Positions 46,933 through 56,999 of a stretch of DNA of 64,000 nucleotides are shown here, in pieces. Every line of letters starts with the position of its first letter. Within the stretch, counting starts at the first letter, position 1. The notes under the pieces are model-generated. The model made no database searches and was not told where the DNA came from. It saw only the letters and a program-made list of their open reading frames with translations. A program made the translations under genes and the position numbers. Source of the stretch: Myxococcales bacterium (GTDB lineage: Bacteria; Myxococcota_A; Polyangia; Palsa-1104); NCBI GenBank assembly GCA_003170275.1, contig PNAM01000009.1, positions 124,001-188,000 of the forward strand. Reading direction: 5' to 3'.

Positions 46933-48093
46933 ATGCGCACGACCGTCGCGTTCTTGCTGTTGACTTCGATCGCACGCGGCGCCGAGCCGCTCTCGTTCAT
47001 CGAGGACGACCATCCGCGCGCGTTGGCCGAAGCGCGCCGGCGGCACGTTCCGCTGTTCGTCGATAGTTGGGCGCCGTGGTGACACACCTGCCGCTTCCTG
47101 CGCGCGTTCGTGTTCACCGATCGCGCGCTCGGCAAGCAGGCCGGGCGGTTCGTCTGGCTCAGCATCGACACCGAGAAGGATCAGAATCGCGCGTTCGTGG
47201 AGAGGCACCCCATCGACGTGTGGCCTACATTAATGGTGATCGATCCGGCGACCGATCAGCCGGTGTTGCGCTGGGCCGGCTCGGCGACCGTGCCCGAGCT
47301 CGAGCAGCTCCTCGACGACGGTGAGCGCGCGGTGCACGGGGAGGATCCGCTCGGGCGCGCCGATCGGTTGGCTGCGGAAGGCAAGCCGGCCGACGCCGCG
47401 CGCGTCTATCGCGAAGCGCTGCCGTCGGTGCCGGCGGGCAAGCGCGCGCGCGTGGTCGAGTCGCTGATCTTCGCGCTCGATCGGACGCGCGACACCGAGG
47501 GTTGCGCGGCGCTGGCGCAGAAGTGGATCGACAAGCTGCGCGGCCCGGCGTTGGTGAACGTAGTGGGAACCGGTCTCGGCTGCGCGCTGAACGCACCGGC
47601 GGGCGCGCCCTGGAAGGTGGCGGCGGTGGCGGCGTTGCGGACGGGCGCAGAGGCGGCGGTCGACGCGCCCGGCGTGCTCGCCGACGATCGCTCGGGCCTG
47701 TACGAGGTGCTGGTCGAAGCCCACAAGCAGGCGGGCGATGCGGCCGGTGCGCGCGCGCTGGCCCGTCGCTGGTCCACGTTCCTCGAAGCCGAAGCCGCCC
47801 GCGCCGGCACGCCGGAGGCGCGAGCGTCGTTCGATCCGCATCGCGTCGTGGCCGCGATCGCCGGCGGCGAACCCGCGCGCGCGATCCCCGAGCTGCAAGC
47901 GAGCGAGCGTGAGCTGCCCGCCGACTACAACCCGGCCGCGCGACTCGCGCTCTTGTATCAGGCGCTCGGCCGCAACGACGATGCGCTCGCCGCCTGCGAT
48001 CGCGCGCTCGCCAAAGTCTACGGCCCGCGCAGAAAGCGACTCGCCGATCTCAAGACCAGGCTGCTAGAGCAGAAGCGCGCGGCCTCGCAGTAG
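46933..48093 (+). CDS. Thioredoxin-like protein with in-frame TGA (47080-47082) at the first Cys of WCxxC: candidate selenoprotein (386 aa if read through)
   Basis: MRTTVAFLLLTSIARGAEPLSFIEDDHPRALAEARRRHVPLFVDSWAPW-[TGA]-HTCRFLRAFVFTDRALGKQAGRFVWLSIDTEKDQNRAFVERHPIDVWPTLMVIDP; same frame on both sides of TGA. Confidence 0.75.
47100..47128 (+). promoter_or_regulatory. Candidate bacterial SECIS hairpin
   Basis: GCGCGCG/CGCGCGC 7-bp stem, T.T mismatch, TCG/CGA 3-bp stem, loop TGTTCAC starting 29 nt after the TGA. Confidence 0.4.
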
Positions 48094-48211
48094 GCCTTGA
48101 CTGATTAACAAGCGTTGTAAACCGATCTTCTCCAGAGCCGCGCCAGCGTGCGTAAATAAAGAAGAAAACGCCACAACGTGACCAGAATCAAGGCTTTGTG
48201 AAATTAACAGA

Positions 48212-48239
48212 TTGACAGAATTGGCGCAGTGCGTAACGA
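48212..48239 (+). promoter_or_regulatory. Possible sigma70-type promoter TTGACA-16-TAACGA, possibly leaderless
   Basis: In an AT-rich intergenic stretch; -10-like element ends 7 nt before ATG 48247. Confidence 0.3.
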
Positions 48240-48246
48240 ATTGTAT

Positions 48247-49536
48247 ATGGGACGCGATATTCGCAGAGTCGTCATCCTGGGCGCGAACGGTGCGATGGGC
48301 GCCGGCGCCGGCGAGGTCTTCGCAGCCGCCGGCATCGATACGGTGTTCCTCGCGCGCACGCGCGAAAAGGCCGCCAGCGGGCTCGAGCGCGCCGAGAAGC
48401 TCGCCAAGTCCGAGGCCATCGGCCGCTACATCACCGTCGGCTCGTACGACGATCTGCCGCGGGTCGTGCCCGATGCCGATCTGATCTTCGAGGCCGTGTC
48501 GGAGGACCTCGCGCTCAAGCGGGTGTACTTCGAAAAAGTGGACGCGCTCCGCCGGCCGGACGCGATCGTCGCGACCGTCTCGTCGGGCCTGTCGATCGCC
48601 GCGATGGCCGAGGGACGCAGCGCCAGCTTCGGGCGGCACCTGTTGGGCATCCACTTCTTCAACCCGCCCAACGTGATCGTCGGCTGCGAGCTAATCCCGC
48701 ACGCCGGCACCGATCCGCAGGTGACCACCGCCGTCGCGTCGCTGTTGCGCGGTCGGCTCGGCCGCGAGCTGGTGCGCACCAGCGACACGCCGGCGTTCTG
48801 CGGCAACCGCGTCGGCTTCAAGGTGCTCAACGAGTGTGCGCAGCTCGCCGAGACGCACGGCGTCGAGTACATCGACGCGCTCATCGGCCCGCACACCGGG
48901 CGCGCTATGTCGCCGCTCGCCACCATCGACTTCGTCGGCTGGGACGTGCACCGCGCGATCGTCGAGAACGTCCACGCCAACACCAACGACGAGGCGCACG
49001 GCGCGTTCGGCATGCCGCGCTACCTCGGTGAGCTGATCACGCGCGGCACGCTCGGCGACAAGACGCCCGAGCTGGGCGGCTTCTTCCGCCGCGGCGCCAA
49101 GGGCACGCCGGTGCTGGTGCTCGATCCCGCGTCGGGCGCGTACCGTCCGGCCACCGGCGAGGTGCCGGAGATCGCGCGCCGCATGAAGGCGCTGCACCAC
49201 GTCGGCCGCTACCGTCAGGCGTTCGAGCTGTTCGCCGACGCCAAGGGCGCCGATGCCGAGCTGATGCGCAACGTGGTGCTCGGCTACGTGAGCTACGCGC
49301 TGTGCCGCGTCGGCGCGGTGGTCGATTCGGTCACCGACGTCGATCGCATCATGGGCTACGGGTTCAACTGGGCGCCGCCGAGCGCGCTCTGCGACACCAT
49401 CGGTGCGCGCCGCACCGTGCTCCTCCTCGAGGCCGCCAAGCTGCCCGTGCCGCGCGTGCTGACCGACGCCGCCGAGCGCAACCAACCCCTCTTCGATCCG
49501 GCCCTCGGCGATATCGGCCGATTCTTTCACGCGTGA
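48247..49536 (+). CDS. 3-hydroxyacyl-CoA dehydrogenase
   Basis: [57 protein letters not shown]. Confidence 0.85.
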   Translation: MGRDIRRVVILGANGAMGAGAGEVFAAAGIDTVFLARTREKAASGLERAEKLAKSEAIGRYITVGSYDDLPRVVPDADLIFEAVSEDLALKRVYFEKVDALRRPDAIVATVSSGLSIAAMAEGRSASFGRHLLGIHFFNPPNVIVGCELIPHAGTDPQVTTAVASLLRGRLGRELVRTSDTPAFCGNRVGFKVLNECAQLAETHGVEYIDALIGPHTGRAMSPLATIDFVGWDVHRAIVENVHANTNDEAHGAFGMPRYLGELITRGTLGDKTPELGGFFRRGAKGTPVLVLDPASGAYRPATGEVPEIARRMKALHHVGRYRQAFELFADAKGADAELMRNVVLGYVSYALCRVGAVVDSVTDVDRIMGYGFNWAPPSALCDTIGARRTVLLLEAAKLPVPRVLTDAAERNQPLFDPALGDIGRFFHA

Positions 49537-49543
49537 GGATCAA

Positions 49544-50773
49544 ATGACGCGACCCGTGTACATACTCGGCGGCTACCAGACCGACTTCGCCCGCAACTGG
49601 TCCAAAGAGGGCAAGCACATCTCGGCGCTGATCCGCGAAGCGGTGCTCGGCGGCCTCTCGGCAACCGGCGTCGAGCCGCGCGAGATCGAGGTCGGCCACG
49701 TCGGCAACTTCGCCGCCGAGCTGTACGCGATGCAGGGCCACCTCGGCGCGCTGCTGATCGACGTCGACCCGGCGTTCTCGGGCCTGCCCACCGGCCGCCA
49801 CGAAGCGGCCTGCGCGTCGGGATCGATCGCGCTCAACGCCGCCGCCGCCGAGCTCGAGGCCGGCCGCTACGGTTGCGCGCTGGTGGTCGGCGTCGAGCAG
49901 ATGAAGACGGTCAGCCCGGCGGTCGGCGGCGACTACCTCGGCACCGCCGCGTGGTACGAGCTCGAGGCCAAGGGCGTGGAGTTTCCCTTTCCGAAGCTGT
50001 TCGGCCGGCTCGGCGACGAGTACGACCGCCGCTACGGGCTCAAGGACGAGCACCTCGGGCGCATCTCGGCGATCAACTACGAGAACGCGCGCAAGAACCC
50101 GAAGGCGCAGACCCGCACCTGGTACATGAGCGAGGACCACGCCTGCAAGACGGGGCAGTACAACACGCTGATCGGCGGGCGCATCAAGGTCACCGACTGC
50201 TCGCAGGTCACCGACGGAGCGGTCGCGGTGATCCTGGCCACCGAAGCGTTCGCGACCGCGTGGGCGAAACGCCGCGGGCTCAAGCTCGGCGACGTGCCGC
50301 GCCTGCTCGGCTGGGGGCACCGCACCGCGCCGCTCACCTTCGACGCCAAGGTCGCCGAGAGCCAGGGCCAGCCGTACGTGCTGCCGCACACGCGCCAGGC
50401 GATCCTCGACGCGTACCGCCGGGCGGGCCTCGCGGACTGCTGGGCGCTCGACGGGATCGAGACGCACGATTGCTTCACCACCTCGGAGTACATGGCCATC
50501 GATCACTTCGGGCTCACCGCGCCGGGCGAATCGTGGAAGGCGATCGACGAGGGAGTGATCGCGCCGGGCGGCAAGCTGCCGATCAACCCGTCGGGCGGTC
50601 TCATCGGCTGCGGTCATCCGGTCGGCGCCACCGGCGTGCGCCAGATTCTCGACGCGTACCTGCAGACCACCGGCCAGGCGGGCGGCTATCAGGTCCCCGG
50701 CGCGCGGCGCTTCGCGACCCTCAACATCGGCGGCAGCGGCACCACCAGCTGCGTCTTCATCGTCGGCGTCTAG
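49544..50773 (+). CDS. Thiolase/acetyl-CoA acetyltransferase family protein
   Basis: [57 protein letters not shown]. Confidence 0.9.
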   Translation: MTRPVYILGGYQTDFARNWSKEGKHISALIREAVLGGLSATGVEPREIEVGHVGNFAAELYAMQGHLGALLIDVDPAFSGLPTGRHEAACASGSIALNAAAAELEAGRYGCALVVGVEQMKTVSPAVGGDYLGTAAWYELEAKGVEFPFPKLFGRLGDEYDRRYGLKDEHLGRISAINYENARKNPKAQTRTWYMSEDHACKTGQYNTLIGGRIKVTDCSQVTDGAVAVILATEAFATAWAKRRGLKLGDVPRLLGWGHRTAPLTFDAKVAESQGQPYVLPHTRQAILDAYRRAGLADCWALDGIETHDCFTTSEYMAIDHFGLTAPGESWKAIDEGVIAPGGKLPINPSGGLIGCGHPVGATGVRQILDAYLQTTGQAGGYQVPGARRFATLNIGGSGTTSCVFIVGV

Positions 50774-51690
50774 TGAAGCGCGTGCTCGCCCTGTTCCTCC
50801 TCCTTCCTTCGTCCGTGTACGCCGATGCTGCGGTCGCGACGCCGAAGGCGGCTCAGCTGTATGCGACCGTCGCAATCCACGGCACGTTCAGCGGGCGCGG
50901 GCGCTTCGATGTCAACCTGATCAATGGTCCGCCGGGTGGGGGGCCTGGCGCGCCTGCCGGGATTGCGGTGTCGAGCGGCTACCTGGCGGCGCTCAACCGC
51001 GCGCTGCCTGCGGCGGTGGACGATACGATCAAGCAGCACGGCTTTCGGCGTATTTCGGGGGCAATGGGCGGCGAGATGATCCACCTCGTCCGCGAAGCGG
51101 AAGGAGACCGGTACTTCGCGCTCGAGGTGCACGCCTCGCCCGGCAACGGTCTCGGCGGCAACTACGGCGGGCTCGACGTGGTCACGCGGCTGCGCAGCCT
51201 GCAGCGCGACGAAGAGATCCCCAACTTCGGCTTCGCGACCGTCGCGATCGGCGCGGAGAGAGAGGCGCCCCGCCTGCTGCGCGAGGCGCTGGGCACGGCG
51301 CTCGATACGTCGCTGCGCGACTTTCGCGCGGCCGTGCACCGGCCGATCGGCGAGGTCGAGCTGGCGTTCGAGCTGACCGGCCTCGACGCGGCGCAACGCG
51401 CGGCGATCGCCGATCCGATCGCGCCGTGCGTGGCACGAATGGCGGCGCCGGTCGAGGATCAACCGGGCGCTGCGAGCGCCGGGCGGGTCGTGCGCAAGCT
51501 CTCGTTTCGCATCGGCCGCTCGGACTCGACGCAGACCGCGGCCACCTGGCTCGACTGGTACCAGGCGCTCCTGCCGGGCCTGGCGTTCATCGGCAAGGGG
51601 CAAGGCTGCGTCGAGCACACGCCGCTGGCCGGTCGGACCGCGTCAATACGCCGCGAGGGCCGCACGCTGCTGGTCACGTTCGCGCACTAG
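50773..51690 (+). CDS. Exported hypothetical protein
   Basis: GTG start; signal peptide [19 protein letters not shown]. Confidence 0.55.
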   Translation: MKRVLALFLLLPSSVYADAAVATPKAAQLYATVAIHGTFSGRGRFDVNLINGPPGGGPGAPAGIAVSSGYLAALNRALPAAVDDTIKQHGFRRISGAMGGEMIHLVREAEGDRYFALEVHASPGNGLGGNYGGLDVVTRLRSLQRDEEIPNFGFATVAIGAEREAPRLLREALGTALDTSLRDFRAAVHRPIGEVELAFELTGLDAAQRAAIADPIAPCVARMAAPVEDQPGAASAGRVVRKLSFRIGRSDSTQTAATWLDWYQALLPGLAFIGKGQGCVEHTPLAGRTASIRREGRTLLVTFAH

Positions 51691-51720
51691 CGCCGGAACG
51701 GTTGGGGGTATATTGGCGCC

Positions 51721-53547
51721 TTGCCCACCCCGTCCCTGCGCCGGCTGGATGCGGTCTCCGACCAACTGCCCGCGGCGATCTTCGCCGTCCACCTCGACGG
51801 CCGGATCCTCGACGTCAACGCGGCCGCGCTGGGCCACTACGGCTTCGATCGCGAGGAGCTGCTGGCCATGACCGTGCGCGAGCTGCGCGCGCCCGCGAAT
51901 CGGGCCGACTTTCCCGCGCGACTCGCGCAGGTGAGGATCGAGCCGATGCTCTTCGAGACCGTGCACGTGCGCAAGGACGCGCGCGAGTTTCCGTGCGAGG
52001 TGAGCACCCGCCCGATCGAGCGCGACGGCGAGCACTTCCTGGTGGCGATCGTGCGCGATCTCTCCGAGCGCAAGCTGGCGGCCGAGCGCGAGGTGCTGCT
52101 CGGCAAGGTGTTCAACGCCAACCCGGTGGTGATCTCGATCGTCAACCTGCTCGACAACACCTACGTCAACGTCAACCAGAGCTACCTCAACCTGTACGGC
52201 TTTCGCCGCGAGGAGGTGATCGGCAAGACCTTCCTCGACCTCGGCTTCAAGATCGAGCAGGACCAGCTCATGAAGCTGGCCACCGCGGTGATGACCCGCG
52301 ACACCCACGACTTCGAGATCACCATGCGCGTCCCCGACGGGCGCTGGCTCACCGGCCGGCAGTGGCTGGAGTTCCTCGAGCTCGACGGCAAGCCGTGCGT
52401 GGTGAGCTGCGGGCTCGACGTCACCGCGCACAAGCGCATGGAGGAGCAGCTGCGCCAGGCGCAGAAGATGGAGGCGATCGGCCAGCTCGCCGGCGGCGTG
52501 GCGCACGACTTCAACAATATCCTCACCGCGATCCTCGGCAACTCCGAGGTGCTGCTCTCCTCGCTCGACGAGAAGTCGCCGCTGCGGCGCCAGGCGGAGC
52601 AGATCCGCAAGGCCGGCCTGCGCGCCGCTTCGCTCACCGGCCAGCTGCTCGCCTTCAGCCGCAAGCAGGTGCTGCAGCCCAAGGTGCTCGATCTGAACGC
52701 GCTGGTCTCGAACCTGAGCGTCATGCTGCAGCGCCTGATCGGCGAGGACGTGGAGCTGCTGGTCGAGTTCGAGCCGCAGCTCGGCAGCGTGCGCGCCGAT
52801 CCGGGCCAGCTCGAGCAGGTGGTGCTCAACCTGGTGGTCAACGCGCGCGACGCCATGCCCAACGGCGGGCAGCTCTCGCTACGCACCGCGAATGTGCCCG
52901 GCCGCGTGCTGCTCGAGGTCGCCGACACCGGCCGCGGCATGGACGCCGAGACGCAGGCGCGTGTGTTCGAGCCGTTCTTCACCACCAAGCGGCCCGGCAA
53001 GGGCACCGGCCTCGGGCTCTCGACCGTCTACGGCATCGTCACCCAGTCGGGCGGGCAGGTGGAGGTGGAGAGCGCGCCCGGCCAGGGCAGCCGCTTCCGC
53101 ATCTACCTGCCGCAGGTCGCAGAGCGGGCCGCGCCCGGCGAGAGCCGGCCGACGCTCTTGCCGCACCCGCAAGGCCGCGAGCGAATCCTCTTGTGCGAGG
53201 ACGACGCGCAGGTGCGCGACTTCGTCCGCCAGGTGCTCGCGTCGCTCGGCTACGACGTGCACACCGCGGCCGACGGCGAGGAAGCGCTGCGCCTGGCCGG
53301 CGAGCGCGCGCACGGGGTCCACCTTTTGGTCACCGATGTGATCATGCCCAAGATGAACGGGCGCGAGCTCGCCGAGCGGCTCACCGCGCTCAGGCCGGAG
53401 GTGCGGGTGTTGTTCATCTCCGGCTATCCGGGCGACGCGCTGTCGCCGTCAGGGTCGAGCGCGCCCGCGGAGCTCCCGTTGCAGAAACCGTTCTCGATCT
53501 CCGAGCTCGCGCATCGCGTGCGCGCGATCCTCGACGGCCGGCGTTGA
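51721..53547 (+). CDS. PAS-PAS hybrid histidine kinase with C-terminal receiver
   Basis: [64 protein letters not shown]...LLVTDVIMPKMNGREL. Confidence 0.9.
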   Translation: MPTPSLRRLDAVSDQLPAAIFAVHLDGRILDVNAAALGHYGFDREELLAMTVRELRAPANRADFPARLAQVRIEPMLFETVHVRKDAREFPCEVSTRPIERDGEHFLVAIVRDLSERKLAAEREVLLGKVFNANPVVISIVNLLDNTYVNVNQSYLNLYGFRREEVIGKTFLDLGFKIEQDQLMKLATAVMTRDTHDFEITMRVPDGRWLTGRQWLEFLELDGKPCVVSCGLDVTAHKRMEEQLRQAQKMEAIGQLAGGVAHDFNNILTAILGNSEVLLSSLDEKSPLRRQAEQIRKAGLRAASLTGQLLAFSRKQVLQPKVLDLNALVSNLSVMLQRLIGEDVELLVEFEPQLGSVRADPGQLEQVVLNLVVNARDAMPNGGQLSLRTANVPGRVLLEVADTGRGMDAETQARVFEPFFTTKRPGKGTGLGLSTVYGIVTQSGGQVEVESAPGQGSRFRIYLPQVAERAAPGESRPTLLPHPQGRERILLCEDDAQVRDFVRQVLASLGYDVHTAADGEEALRLAGERAHGVHLLVTDVIMPKMNGRELAERLTALRPEVRVLFISGYPGDALSPSGSSAPAELPLQKPFSISELAHRVRAILDGRR

Positions 53548-53560
53548 CAGACGCGGACTC

Positions 53561-54319
53561 ATGCGGCTTTTGATCGCGCTCGCGTTCGCCTTCCTTGGCG
53601 CCGGCTGCCGCACGCGCCTGTACGACGGCCTCGATGGCGATGGCGGCGCCGCGCCGGCCGAGTGCACGACGCACCGCCGCGCCCCGCTTCCGCTCGACAG
53701 CCTGGCGCTCGCGGACGACGTCGCGCCCACCTCGGTGCAGACCTTGCGGGTGCGCGCGGACGTGACGTTGCGCGCGTCTTGCGATCAACTCGCCGGCGTC
53801 ACGGTGGTTCGCCAACTGGGCAACGCCACCGACAGCGTGCGCGTCACGATCGAGCTGTGGCGCGACCTGCGCGCCGCCTGCGGCCAGGACGCCACGCTCG
53901 CCTACCTCGTCGCGCTGCCGTCGCCGCAGAACCTGGCGGTGATCGTGCAAGACGGCGCCCCGGGCGGCACCGCACAGCTCCTAGTGAACCCCGCGCAGGT
54001 GCAGATGCCGGCCGACTGCACCATCGCGGGCGGGAACACCTGCGAGGGAGACTGCCAGTGCGCGACCGGCGCGGGCTGCATCCCGCCTGGCTTCTGCGCG
54101 ATCACCTGCAACCGCGACAGCGACTGCCGCGATCCGCTGCGGCCCGTCTGCGTGCCGCCGATCGACACCCAGCAGAGCGGCTTCTGCGCGAGCAGCCCCG
54201 GCGCGGCCACCACGCCCCCGCCCGCGCCGTCGAGCGGCAAGAGCTGCGCGTGCGATTCGGACTGCGTCCGCGGCGAGGTGTGCGACGCCGATGCGCGGCG
54301 CTGCGCGGCGACGATCTAG
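53561..54319 (+). CDS. Cys-rich lipoprotein
   Basis: Lipobox AFLGAGC; CEGDCQCATGAGCIPPGFC. Confidence 0.6.
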   Translation: MRLLIALAFAFLGAGCRTRLYDGLDGDGGAAPAECTTHRRAPLPLDSLALADDVAPTSVQTLRVRADVTLRASCDQLAGVTVVRQLGNATDSVRVTIELWRDLRAACGQDATLAYLVALPSPQNLAVIVQDGAPGGTAQLLVNPAQVQMPADCTIAGGNTCEGDCQCATGAGCIPPGFCAITCNRDSDCRDPLRPVCVPPIDTQQSGFCASSPGAATTPPPAPSSGKSCACDSDCVRGEVCDADARRCAATI

Positions 54320-54849
54320 GTTTCGCCGTCGTCGAAGATCTGGATCTGCTTGGAGTCGACGATCTGGATCGAAGCGGAGTCGATGCCCAGCGCGAGCGCC
54401 GGCAGCGGCGGCGGGATCGGCCGCGGGCGCGGGACGATGATCTCCAGGACCTTGACGCGATATTCGAGATCCGCGTCGGCGAGCGGATGCAGAAAGCGCA
54501 CGCGCACCAGCGCGTCGAGCGGCTCGACGATGCGGAAGCGCACGCGCTGATCGTCGGGCCCGAGCGCCTCGAACACGCTCCCCGGCGTCAGCTCCGCGCC
54601 CTCGGGAAACTCGCCGACGGCGATCTCCTTGACCGGTAGCAGCGCTTCGTTGCCGAACGCGTCCGCCGCGTCGATCTCACCCGACGCCTCCTCGCCCACC
54701 GCCAGCGTCGCGATGCGCTCCTCGAGCGCCGGCAAGAGGCGCCGTTGTCCGAGCGTGAACTCGAGCGGACCGCGCTCCGCCGAAGACTCCACCACCGGCC
54801 CGCCCTTCACCTTGATCTCGTACTCGAGTCGAATCATTGGAGATGCCAT
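54316..54849 (-). CDS. FKBP-type (SlyD-like) peptidyl-prolyl isomerase
   Basis: EYEIKVKGGPVVESSAERGPLEFTLGQRRLLPALEERIATLAVGEEASGEIDAADAFG. Confidence 0.75.
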   Translation of the reverse strand: MASPMIRLEYEIKVKGGPVVESSAERGPLEFTLGQRRLLPALEERIATLAVGEEASGEIDAADAFGNEALLPVKEIAVGEFPEGAELTPGSVFEALGPDDQRVRFRIVEPLDALVRVRFLHPLADADLEYRVKVLEIIVPRPRPIPPPLPALALGIDSASIQIVDSKQIQIFDDGET

Positions 54850-54959
54850 GTCGCCGGGTTTTTCAATAACGGTGCCAGCTTGGGCTTGTATATTTCTAGG
54901 CGGTTGAGCCGGTGTGCGTGGGACCAACCGCCCCGATTCGATGCGAAATTCCCCAGGCG

Positions 54960-55370
54960 TCAGGCGGCGCGGATGTGGGTGCAGCCGGGCCGGACTTCCT
55001 TCACCGGCTCGGCCGAGAGCGCGATCGAGGAGACCGACTTGAGGCTCGCGCACTCGTCGAGCGCGGGGACCAGCACGCGCAACGGACCGCCGAGCTCCGC
55101 CGGCAGCGGATCGGCGCCGCTGCGATAGAGGAGCACCACCTCGTCGATGGTGGCGATGGGGAGGCTCTTGGAGCAGCCGTCGGCCGCGACGATGGTGACG
55201 TAGGCGGCGTCCGCCGGCAGATCGATCGCGTCGAGCAGCGCGCCGAGCCGCACGCCGCCCGCCTCCGAGCCGCGGAACACGACCACCTGGCCCGGCAGCG
55301 CCGCGAGCTCCGCGAACGAGAGCTCGCGCAGCTTCACCCCACCCTCCGCTTCGACCCGCAGCAGGCACAT
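54960..55370 (-). CDS. Small molybdopterin-oxidoreductase (SUOX)-like domain protein
   Basis: LSFAELAALPGQVVVFRG...GVRLGALLDAIDLPADAAYVTIVAADGCSKSLPI. Confidence 0.55.
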   Translation of the reverse strand: MCLLRVEAEGGVKLRELSFAELAALPGQVVVFRGSEAGGVRLGALLDAIDLPADAAYVTIVAADGCSKSLPIATIDEVVLLYRSGADPLPAELGGPLRVLVPALDECASLKSVSSIALSAEPVKEVRPGCTHIRAA

Positions 55371-55568
55371 CTCGCTACCTCCGCGACTGCATCCTTGCGA
55401 GGAGCGTGCCGCACGCAACTCCGCGATGCGACTCGCGCGATCCGTATGCAAACGGAGGTCTCGGGACCGCAGCTGGGGTGCGGAACGACCGGGGCGCATG
55501 TGCGCAGCGGCCCTTCCTTTGCTCGAATTCGCTTGACCCGAATACATCAATCGTTTAATTAATTCTAC

Positions 55569-56183
55569 GTGGCCCGCCCGGTGAACGCGAATGCCGACGA
55601 GACGCGCGGGCGCATCCTGCACGCGGCGATCGGGCTGTTCGCGGGCCACGGCTTCCACGGCGCCTCGACCCGCGAGTTGGCGGCGCTGGCCAACGTCAAC
55701 GTCGCCACCATCAGCTACTACTTCGGCGGCAAGCAGGGCTTGTACGAAGCCACCGTCGACGAGGTCTATCGCCGGCTCGCCGATCGCACCCAGGCCGCGC
55801 TGGCCAGCGCATCGCTGAACGACGTCGGCGCGCTGATCGGCGGCCTCTACGCCGCGGCGCGCTCGGAGCGCGACGGCGTGCGCGTGCTGGTGCGCGAGGT
55901 GCTCGACCACGGCCGCCTCACCCCGCACACCGAGGCCAAGCACTTTCTGCCCGGCGTCGGCAAGCTGAGCGAGCTGGCGGCCGGCGCGCTCGGCTGCAGC
56001 CCGGCGCACGCGCTCACCGGCATCGTCGCGCTCGGCTATCTGCTCAGCCGCTACGTGATCCAGGACGACGCCTCGCTCAAGGCCGCGCTCGGCGCGCGCA
56101 CCGCCAAGGAAGCGCACCAGCGCGTGGTCGCTACGCTGGTCGCCACCGCGCGCGCGCTGCTCTCCCCGTCGAAAAAGGACTGA
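55569..56183 (+). CDS. TetR-family regulator
   Basis: RGRILHAAIGLFAGHGFHGASTRELAALANVNVATISYYFGGKQGLYEATVD. Confidence 0.9.
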   Translation: MARPVNANADETRGRILHAAIGLFAGHGFHGASTRELAALANVNVATISYYFGGKQGLYEATVDEVYRRLADRTQAALASASLNDVGALIGGLYAAARSERDGVRVLVREVLDHGRLTPHTEAKHFLPGVGKLSELAAGALGCSPAHALTGIVALGYLLSRYVIQDDASLKAALGARTAKEAHQRVVATLVATARALLSPSKKD

Positions 56184-56185
56184 CC

Positions 56186-56998
56186 ATGATCTTGCAACCC
56201 CCGCCGACCCGCTTCGTCTTGCGTGGCGCGCTCGATGCCGAGCAGCGCGACTTCCTCGACACCTTCGGCTTCCTGCACTTCCGCGGCTTCGCGTCGCCAG
56301 CGGAGGTCGAGGAGATCCGCGCCTCGCTGCGAGCGATCGAGGCCGACTGGACCCAATCCGGGCGGCAATACGTCAACGGGATTCCGATTCGCTACGGCAC
56401 CGGCGAAGACGGCGCGAAGCTCGTCAACCGCTTCGCGTTCACGTCGCTGTTCTCGCCGCGGCTGCGCGAGTTCCTGGCCGAGCCGCGCTGGGAAGCGGTG
56501 CGGCTGGCGTGCGGCGAGCAGTTCCGGCTCGGCGATCGCGAAAAAGACGGCGTGGTGGTCAACCAGTTCATCAACGTGCCTGGCTCGCGCTACAAGCGCC
56601 TGGGCTGGCACGTGGACTCGCTGCGCGATCTGTTCTACGGCCGGCTGCCGCAGCCGATGCTCAACGTCGGCTTGTATCTGGACGACTCGCACCGCGACAA
56701 GGGCGCGCTGCGCATCCTGCCCGGCTCGCACCGGCAGGGACTTTTCAAGATGCTGTTCGGCAAGTGGCACTTCATCGATCATCGCGACGATCCGCGCGAG
56801 ACCATCCTCGAGGCAGACGCCGGCGATCTGACGCTGCACGACGGGCGCGCGTGGCACCGCGTCGGCCGCGCGCTGCTCACCGGCCAGGCCAGCTTGCGGC
56901 GCACCATGTACGTGCCGTTCCTCACCGGGCCGTACGAGCCCAAGAGCGAGACCAGCCCGGTGCCGTTCTATCATCGCTTCGGCAAGGTGCTGGGCTAG
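56186..56998 (+). CDS. Phytanoyl-CoA dioxygenase family protein
   Basis: GWHVDSLRD (HxD), DDSHRDKGALRILPGSHRQG, HDGRAWHRVG. Confidence 0.8.
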   Translation: MILQPPPTRFVLRGALDAEQRDFLDTFGFLHFRGFASPAEVEEIRASLRAIEADWTQSGRQYVNGIPIRYGTGEDGAKLVNRFAFTSLFSPRLREFLAEPRWEAVRLACGEQFRLGDREKDGVVVNQFINVPGSRYKRLGWHVDSLRDLFYGRLPQPMLNVGLYLDDSHRDKGALRILPGSHRQGLFKMLFGKWHFIDHRDDPRETILEADAGDLTLHDGRAWHRVGRALLTGQASLRRTMYVPFLTGPYEPKSETSPVPFYHRFGKVLG

Positions 56999-56999
56999 C

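Noticed and set aside
47110-48093. Treating this as an independent gene starting at GTG 47110
   Set aside because: Frame is continuous upstream through the TGA with thioredoxin-fold residues and the second Cys (HTC) lying before the GTG
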